NCBI RefSeq assembly: GCF_947087965.1
Contig: NZ_CAMUES010000008.1
Location: 79,231 to 143,230 of the forward strand
DNA length: 64,000 nt
Source of the DNA: an uncultured Mobiluncus sp.
GTDB lineage: Bacteria; Actinomycetota; Actinomycetes; Actinomycetales; Actinomycetaceae
Direction of reading: 5' to 3'
In this document: positions 59,250 to 64,000 of the stretch, piece by piece
How positions within the stretch are numbered: position 1 is the first letter of the stretch
How the letters are laid out: each line of letters opens with the position of its first letter
Notes under the pieces: model-generated
What the model saw: only the letters and a program-made list of their open reading frames with translations
What the model was told of the DNA's origin: nothing
Database searches by the model: none
Translations under genes and position numbers: made by a program

Positions 59250-60539
59250 ATGACGATGCCCCCGCAGCCTGAGAATGCCAACCGAGACGCGCAGTTCTCG
59301 GGTGCTTCCCCAGACGGCTTCGGCATGAATCCACAATTTGCTGGGGCCGGAACCCTGCCCGGTGAAGGCGAGATGTACGCGCCGGGTGGAGCCGGGATGC
59401 CTTTCCCGCCAGAGGGTTTTCCGGGAGGATATCCCCCGCAGTCGGTGTTCCCGGACGGGACGGATTTTCCCGGTATGGATCCCAACGGGATGGCGCCAAT
59501 GCCGATGTCCCCAGGATTTCCTCCAGCGGGGATGGGGCCGTTTCCGGGGATGCCTTTCCCGCCCTACGGTGCGATGCCTTTTCCTGGTATGTTGCCCGAA
59601 GATGAAGAATCACCCGAGATTCCCGGAGGAAAAGATTTCCTGAAGGACGACGACGATACTGATTTCCAACTCGATGATGAGGAAAATGCAACGGAACGTC
59701 GGCGTGGCGCCAGGATTCCCGGACCGCGGGATATGAGAGCCCTGCCCCTCGGGGCGAGAGCTAACTACGATGCTCTGGAACGCCCGCATCTGAGCCTGGA
59801 TTTGCCCTGGTATTTCGAGTTCATCGCGGTGGTAATTACGGCTCTGGCTATCAGTTCGCTGGTTCGACTGTTCCTGTTACAGCCCTTTTATATCCCCTCG
59901 CAGTCCATGGAAAAAACCCTGATGATTAACGATTCTGTGCTGGTCAACAAGTTTTCCGCCCGGCACGGGGACATTAACCGCGGCGACATCATCGTTTTTG
60001 AGGACGTGGAGGGCTGGAGCCAAACCGCTGCGGAACAGATGCGTGAGCGTCCTCCTGATAAAACTCCGTTCCAGATTGCTACCAAGATTAAGAACTTCGG
60101 GATTTTTGTGGGCTTGCTGCCTGAAGACTCCCAGGGCTACCTGATTAAACGTGTCATCGGAGTGCCCGGCGACGACGTGTCTTGCTGCGACGCGGACGGG
60201 TTGATGAATATCAACGGCAAAGCCATCGACGAGGACTATATCCCCAAGACCGGGGTCTCTTCAGACATAGAATTTTCCGTAGTGGTGCCGAAGAATTCGC
60301 TGTGGGTGATGGGTGATAACCGGCCTCACTCCGCTGATTCCCGTTGGCATCAGGACAAACCTTCGCGCGGTTTCGTTTCTGAATCCAACGTGGTGGGTCG
60401 CGCTTTCGTTGTAATCTGGCCGATTGAACGGATGAAGTTCATCGCTCCCAGCTGCGCTTTTTATAACATACCTAAGCCAGCCGCCCCGACTGACGATTTC
60501 AGTTCTGAAGCGGACGAAACGCCACCCCTTTCGCGTTAA
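59250..60539 (+). CDS. lepB: Signal peptidase I with a long Pro/Gly/Met-rich cytoplasmic extension
   Basis: LepB cuts signal peptides at the outer face of the membrane. The catalytic Ser is in IPSQSMEKTLM and the Lys in GYLIKRVIGVPGDDV; WVMGDNRPHSADSR is the box E motif. A single anchor, FIAVVITALAISSLVRLFLL, lies at about residues 190-210. Before it stand nearly 190 residues, the first 110 made of Phe/Pro/Gly/Met runs (PFPGMPFPPYGAMPFPGMLP) and the next 50 rich in Asp/Glu. This makes the protein 429 residues, much longer than typical. No ribosome-binding site is seen. Confidence 0.93.
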   Translation: MTMPPQPENANRDAQFSGASPDGFGMNPQFAGAGTLPGEGEMYAPGGAGMPFPPEGFPGGYPPQSVFPDGTDFPGMDPNGMAPMPMSPGFPPAGMGPFPGMPFPPYGAMPFPGMLPEDEESPEIPGGKDFLKDDDDTDFQLDDEENATERRRGARIPGPRDMRALPLGARANYDALERPHLSLDLPWYFEFIAVVITALAISSLVRLFLLQPFYIPSQSMEKTLMINDSVLVNKFSARHGDINRGDIIVFEDVEGWSQTAAEQMRERPPDKTPFQIATKIKNFGIFVGLLPEDSQGYLIKRVIGVPGDDVSCCDADGLMNINGKAIDEDYIPKTGVSSDIEFSVVVPKNSLWVMGDNRPHSADSRWHQDKPSRGFVSESNVVGRAFVVIWPIERMKFIAPSCAFYNIPKPAAPTDDFSSEADETPPLSR

Positions 60540-60549
60540 GGCTTGCGCG

Positions 60550-61257
60550 GTGGTTGATTTATCTTGGGAAACCGCGGCTCTGGCCGCATTGGCGAAGCAC
60601 GGAGGCGACAGTCGCCGGGGACGCCTCCCGCTGGTTGGTGGGATGGACGAGGTTGGGCGCGGTGCGCTAGCGGGTCCGGTTTGCGTGGGTGTGGCAGTGA
60701 TAGACCAGCTCAGCCTGGAGAACCCGGAATTTCCCCAGGGTTTCCCCGCCAGATTGAACGATTCCAAACAGTTGACGGAACGCCGCCGCTTGGCGTTGCA
60801 AGATCCCCTTCGCACCTGGGTCAGGGACTTTGCCATCGGACAGGCTTCCAATACGGAAATCGACGAATTGGGGATTATGCCCGCACTGCGTCTGGCGGGA
60901 TGGCGTGCTCTCAACGAGCTGGACGCCCGCGGACACCTGCCGCAAAGGCTTCTGTTGGACGGCAATCTTGACTATCTCGCCCCACCGAAGCAACCCAATC
61001 TGTTTGCCGGGGCGGGGAACCTGGTGAGCTCTCCGGAGGTTAGAGTGGAAACCCTGGTGAAGGGGGACGGAAAAGCCGCCGTAATCGCTGCCGCGTCCGT
61101 ACTGGCGAAAGTGTATCGGGACGCCTTCATGCGCAGCTTGCGTGACCCCGGGTACGGTTGGGCAAAAAATGTCGGTTACGGCACTGCCGCCCATCGGGCA
61201 GCGCTGGCTGAATTGGGCACGAGTGTTTGGCATCGCAAATCTTGGAAGCTCCGGTAG
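60550..61257 (+). CDS. rnhB: Ribonuclease HII
   Basis: RNase HII cuts RNA in RNA-DNA hybrids, including single ribonucleotides. The 235 residues hold the active-site acids in GGMDEVGRGALAGPV and LLLDGNLD, and the conserved VKGDGKAAVIAAASVLAKVYRD region. GTG start ten bases after lepB; probably one operon with it and the next gene. Confidence 0.95.
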   Translation: MVDLSWETAALAALAKHGGDSRRGRLPLVGGMDEVGRGALAGPVCVGVAVIDQLSLENPEFPQGFPARLNDSKQLTERRRLALQDPLRTWVRDFAIGQASNTEIDELGIMPALRLAGWRALNELDARGHLPQRLLLDGNLDYLAPPKQPNLFAGAGNLVSSPEVRVETLVKGDGKAAVIAAASVLAKVYRDAFMRSLRDPGYGWAKNVGYGTAAHRAALAELGTSVWHRKSWKLR

Positions 61258-61283
61258 GGTAGAGGGGTACGAAAGGTTGTGTG

Positions 61284-61592
61284 ATGGTCAACAACGACGA
61301 TATTGAGTCCTATGAAAACGGGCTGGAGCTGGATTTATACCGAGAATATCGCGACGTGATTTCCCTGTTTAGCTATGTCGTGGAAACCGACCGGCGTTTT
61401 TATCTGGCGAACAAGGTTGACGTCACCACGCACAATAATGCCGGCGGGGACGTGTTCTTTGAGATTACTTTGGAGGACGCCTGGGTTTGGGACGTCTACC
61501 GTTCCTCGCGTTTCGTGCAAAACGTGCGGGTCCTGACCTTTAAAGATGTCAACGTGGAGGAACTGGCGAAGCCAGAAATTGAGATTCCCTAG
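61284..61592 (+). CDS. DUF2469 protein
   Basis: A 102-residue protein of a family confined to actinobacteria, usually found next to rnhB and yraN, as here. It starts MVNNDDIESYENGLELDLY and is acidic. GAAAGG lies seven bases before the ATG at 61284. The role of the family is not known. Confidence 0.92.
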   Translation: MVNNDDIESYENGLELDLYREYRDVISLFSYVVETDRRFYLANKVDVTTHNNAGGDVFFEITLEDAWVWDVYRSSRFVQNVRVLTFKDVNVEELAKPEIEIP

Positions 61593-61678
61593 GTCGCGGG
61601 TGGCTGTTTAAGCCCCGTTTCTAGCAGCCACAATTCATTAACTCGGGCAGGTTGGCGGATTTTCGCCGTTTTTAGGGT

Positions 61679-61701
61679 TGTGGATAAGTCGGTTATCCAC
61701 A
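61679..61701. promoter_or_regulatory. Inverted pair of consensus DnaA boxes
   Basis: TGTGGATAA and TTATCCACA are two perfect DnaA boxes facing each other across GTCGG. They lie in the 161-base gap before yraN. They could bind DnaA for gene control or titration; no origin genes are near. Confidence 0.5.
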
Positions 61702-61753
61702 GGTAAAGATTTTTGGGCTTGGCCGGTGGGTTCGGGAGCGCGAAGCTGAGTCC

Positions 61754-62245
61754 ATGAGCTACGCGAATACCGTTGAAACCAGTCATAAAGTCACTACCGG
61801 AACGGATGCTGCATGCGGCTGCACAGCCGGTAACCCCGTGCTGCGGGCAGCGGGGCAAAATGCCTCAAATCCGGGGAAAAACCTGCACAATCGGCAGCTG
61901 GGCATGGCTGGTGAGGAAGTCGCGGCCGAGTCGCTGAAAGCCGAGGGATACGTCATTGTGGACCGCAATTGGCGATGTCGAGCCGGTGAAGTCGACATAG
62001 TCGCCCTCAGCCCCGAGGGAGTCCTGGGGTTTATCGAGGTTAAGACTCGTTCCAATCACCGGCACGGGATGCCTATCGAGGCCATCACCATGAAGAAGCT
62101 GGCGCGAATGCGCCGGGTCATGGGATCTTGGCTGGCACAGCGCGATATTGTCCCCGCGCACCGGGCGGTCAGCTTGGATTTGTGCAGCGTGGATTGGGAC
62201 GGACACGGCGAACCCGTAGTGAAACATCTCCAGGGGTTGAAATGA
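61754..62245 (+). CDS. yraN: YraN family (UPF0102) endonuclease-like protein
   Basis: A 163-residue protein with a Holliday-junction-resolvase-like PD-(D/E)XK fold: RQLGMAGEEVAAESLKAEGY, then CRAGEVDIVAL and LGFIEVKTRSNHRHG hold the acidic residues and lysine. About 45 residues at the front, with three Thr/Cys-rich turns, precede the domain, so a later start is possible. It overlaps comM by four bases. Confidence 0.88.
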   Translation: MSYANTVETSHKVTTGTDAACGCTAGNPVLRAAGQNASNPGKNLHNRQLGMAGEEVAAESLKAEGYVIVDRNWRCRAGEVDIVALSPEGVLGFIEVKTRSNHRHGMPIEAITMKKLARMRRVMGSWLAQRDIVPAHRAVSLDLCSVDWDGHGEPVVKHLQGLK

Positions 62246-63810
62246 GTTCGGGATTTGCCTGGTCAATTTGTTTGGTGGGAATGCAGGCGCGCCCGGTCCG
62301 GGTCGAAGCCCATATTTCCGACGGGATGACCGCCTACAGCCTGGTCGGGCTGCCAGACACGGCGGTGCGGGAAGCCAAAGACCGGGTTCGCGCCGCGGTG
62401 ACCAGCTGCCTGTATGAATGGCCGGGGACGCGTGTCGTGTTGAATCTGTCCCCGGCGTCATTGCCGAAAACCGGCTCCGGTTACGACCTGGCGATGGCGG
62501 TCAGCGTTTTGGCCGCGATGGGGGTCATTTCGCGCAGTCGAGCCGGGCAGTGCATCATGCTGGGAGAGCTGGGCTTGGACGGTCGTGTCATTGGTATCCG
62601 GGGCATTCTGCCCAGCGTTATCGGAGCCATGAAAACCGGAAAAACTCAGATTTTGGTCCCGCAAGCGAACTTTGCTGAGGCTTCCCTGGTGCCTGGGGTG
62701 GATGTGGTGGGGGTGCATCACCTGGGGCAAGTCATCGAGTTATTGGGGGGAGACTTGATGATGCCTCTGCCCCCGCCGGAGGAATCGGCGGGGGCAGAGG
62801 ACGGGGAAAGTACCGAGCCACCTGCCTTTGGTCCAGGCGGGGATTTTTCTGACATTCGCGGTCAAGCCGCCGCCTGCCAGGCGATGGAAGTGGCGGCAGC
62901 GGGCGGCCACCACCTGCTGATGATTGGCACTCCCGGCTCGGGAAAAACCATGCTGGCTTCGCGGCTGCCCGGCATCCTCCCGCCCTTGGACGTGGAACAA
63001 TCTGTCGAGGTCACAGCCCTGCATTCCCTCGCTGGAACGCTGTCTGCACAGGACGGACTGATTCGCCAACCTCCCTTCCAAGCTCCGCATCATTCGGCGA
63101 CGCTGGCGGCGATGGTGGGAGGAGGTTCGGGAGTGCCGCGTCCGGGTGCCGCTTCCCTGGCTCACCGGGGAGTATTGTTCCTGGACGAAGCTCCCGAGTT
63201 CGGGGCGCGGGTCTTGGATTCCCTCCGAGAACCGTTAGAAAACGGGGAAATCACCCTGCATCGGGCGGCGGGCGCAGCCCAATATCCGGCTCGATTCCAA
63301 CTCATTATGGCCGCCAATCCCTGCCCTTGCGGTAATGCTGGTAGTCGGCGCGCCACCTGTACCTGCACGCCCTATTCGCGCAAACGATATCTGGAACGGT
63401 TGAGCGGGCCGCTGCTGGATCGCATGGATATCCAAATTCAGGTGGAATCTCCGGGCCGTGGTTCGTTAGCTGGAGCGAAACCCGCTGATACGACCGCGGT
63501 GGTTGCGGCGCGGGTGCAACGCGCTCGTGACGTGCAACGAGAGCGGTGGAAGGAACGGGGATGGGATTTGAATCGAGAAATTCCCGGACCGTTTTTGCGC
63601 CAACCCGAAGGCGGCTTCACCCGTGAGCTGATTGGGCGGGTCGACACCGTGGTGGAACGGGGTCGCTTGTCCATGCGGGGAGCTCAACGCGTCTTGCGAC
63701 TGGCCTGGACTGTTGCCGATCTGAGCGGAAAAACCGTTCCGGGATTGCCCGAGCTGGGAACCGCGATGACATTGCGCCGCCAAAACGAAGGATTCAGCCT
63801 GCCCGAATGA
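62242..63810 (+). CDS. comM: ComM/YifB-family Mg-chelatase-like AAA+ ATPase
   Basis: A 522-residue AAA+ helicase-like ATPase. LVGLPDTAVREAKDRVRAAV and LSPASLPKTGSGYDLAMAV are the N-terminal Lon-like domain. The ATPase has Walker A IGTPGSGKTMLASRL, Walker B GVLFLDEAPEFGA and MAANPCPCGNAGSRRATCTC. In natural transformation ComM drives branch migration of incoming DNA. The ATGA overlap with yraN fixes the start at 62242. dprA follows in 11 bases. Confidence 0.94.
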   Translation: MSSGFAWSICLVGMQARPVRVEAHISDGMTAYSLVGLPDTAVREAKDRVRAAVTSCLYEWPGTRVVLNLSPASLPKTGSGYDLAMAVSVLAAMGVISRSRAGQCIMLGELGLDGRVIGIRGILPSVIGAMKTGKTQILVPQANFAEASLVPGVDVVGVHHLGQVIELLGGDLMMPLPPPEESAGAEDGESTEPPAFGPGGDFSDIRGQAAACQAMEVAAAGGHHLLMIGTPGSGKTMLASRLPGILPPLDVEQSVEVTALHSLAGTLSAQDGLIRQPPFQAPHHSATLAAMVGGGSGVPRPGAASLAHRGVLFLDEAPEFGARVLDSLREPLENGEITLHRAAGAAQYPARFQLIMAANPCPCGNAGSRRATCTCTPYSRKRYLERLSGPLLDRMDIQIQVESPGRGSLAGAKPADTTAVVAARVQRARDVQRERWKERGWDLNREIPGPFLRQPEGGFTRELIGRVDTVVERGRLSMRGAQRVLRLAWTVADLSGKTVPGLPELGTAMTLRRQNEGFSLPE

Positions 63811-63820
63811 AAGGAAACCC

Positions 63821-64000
63821 ATGGAAATGTTGAGCCTTACCGAGGAACTACCCACAGACACCGAAACGGGCGTGCCGGATAACGTGTCGGGGGAACTGTC
63901 GAACCCGCCTACAGGCGCCACGGTGTCGTCGGCGGATTCGGCCACATCTGGACCGAGCCCGGAAGAACGCCGGGCTCGGGCAATCTGGACTGCTATCGCC
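63821..64000 (+). CDS. dprA: DprA DNA-processing protein, N-terminal part (runs off the window)
   Basis: The ATG at 63821 follows AAAGGAAACCC. The visible 60 residues are an acidic, Ser/Thr-rich lead and then EERRARAIWTAIA, which looks like the first helix of DprA. Being directly after comM strengthens the call. DprA loads RecA onto incoming single-stranded DNA. The Rossmann core lies beyond the window. Confidence 0.7.
   Translation, partial: MEMLSLTEELPTDTETGVPDNVSGELSNPPTGATVSSADSATSGPSPEERRARAIWTAIA

Noticed and set aside
61679..61701. Replication origin at the DnaA box pair
   Set aside because: Only two boxes are present, with no AT-rich unwinding region and no dnaA, dnaN or parAB nearby.

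Overview
The window looks like the chromosome of a moderately GC-rich actinobacterium of the Actinomycetaceae. Mobiluncus, or a close relative such as Varibaculum, is my inference. It rests on DUF2469, an IclR regulator divergent from leuCD, cell-wall-binding-2 repeats with a C-terminal 'sunset' domain, KhpA after rpsP, many GTG starts, leaderless-looking promoters, and genes for sialic acid use as expected of a mucosal commensal.

Layout: 0.3-7.4 kb holds leucine biosynthesis (leuCD) and envelope precursor genes (murA, a PlsC-type acyltransferase, ddl, an ATP-grasp ligase). 7.5-13.4 kb is the anaerobic glycerol operon glpABCK, read leftwards. 13.7-14.1 kb is ssrA (tmRNA) with a perfect terminator and a run of structured hairpin repeats. 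14.6-21.3 kb is an AT-richer accessory island: YafQ-DinJ, an orphan DinJ-type antitoxin, a BcgI-like restriction-modification pair, a broken rhuM and VapBC. 21.5-32.2 kb holds surface and transport genes (deacetylase, K+ channel, CWB2 protein, CDF exporter, NSS symporter), purT and a UPF0210/ACT pair.

32.3-43.7 kb is a complete sialic acid regulon: a GntR repressor, a divergent promoter with a perfect palindrome over its -35, an ABC importer (one subunit a permease-ATPase fusion), then nanA, nanK, nanE, nagA and nagB. Together these take up sialic acid and convert it to fructose-6-phosphate. 43.8-48.4 kb holds a nitroreductase, a CadD-like transporter and an amino acid ABC importer behind what reads as a lysine riboswitch with terminator and antiterminator. 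48.4-55.3 kb holds a frameshifted HTH-nucleotidyltransferase-HEPN gene, an unusually asymmetric heterodimeric ABC exporter, peptidase E, a NifX-like protein and a NUDIX hydrolase. 55.5-64 kb is housekeeping: rpsP, khpA, rimM, trmD (fused to a GNAT domain), rplS with a structured leader, lepB, rnhB, DUF2469, yraN, comM and the start of dprA.

The most striking observation is at the junction of the two BcgI-like genes. The nuclease-methylase gene stops directly after a canonical slippery heptamer (GGGAAAA), followed by a 6-nt spacer and an 11-bp stem-loop. The specificity-subunit frame has no ATG, GTG or TTG ahead of its first DNA-recognition domain, and it lies in exactly the -1 frame. This suggests programmed -1 frameshifting that makes a fusion of the two subunits.
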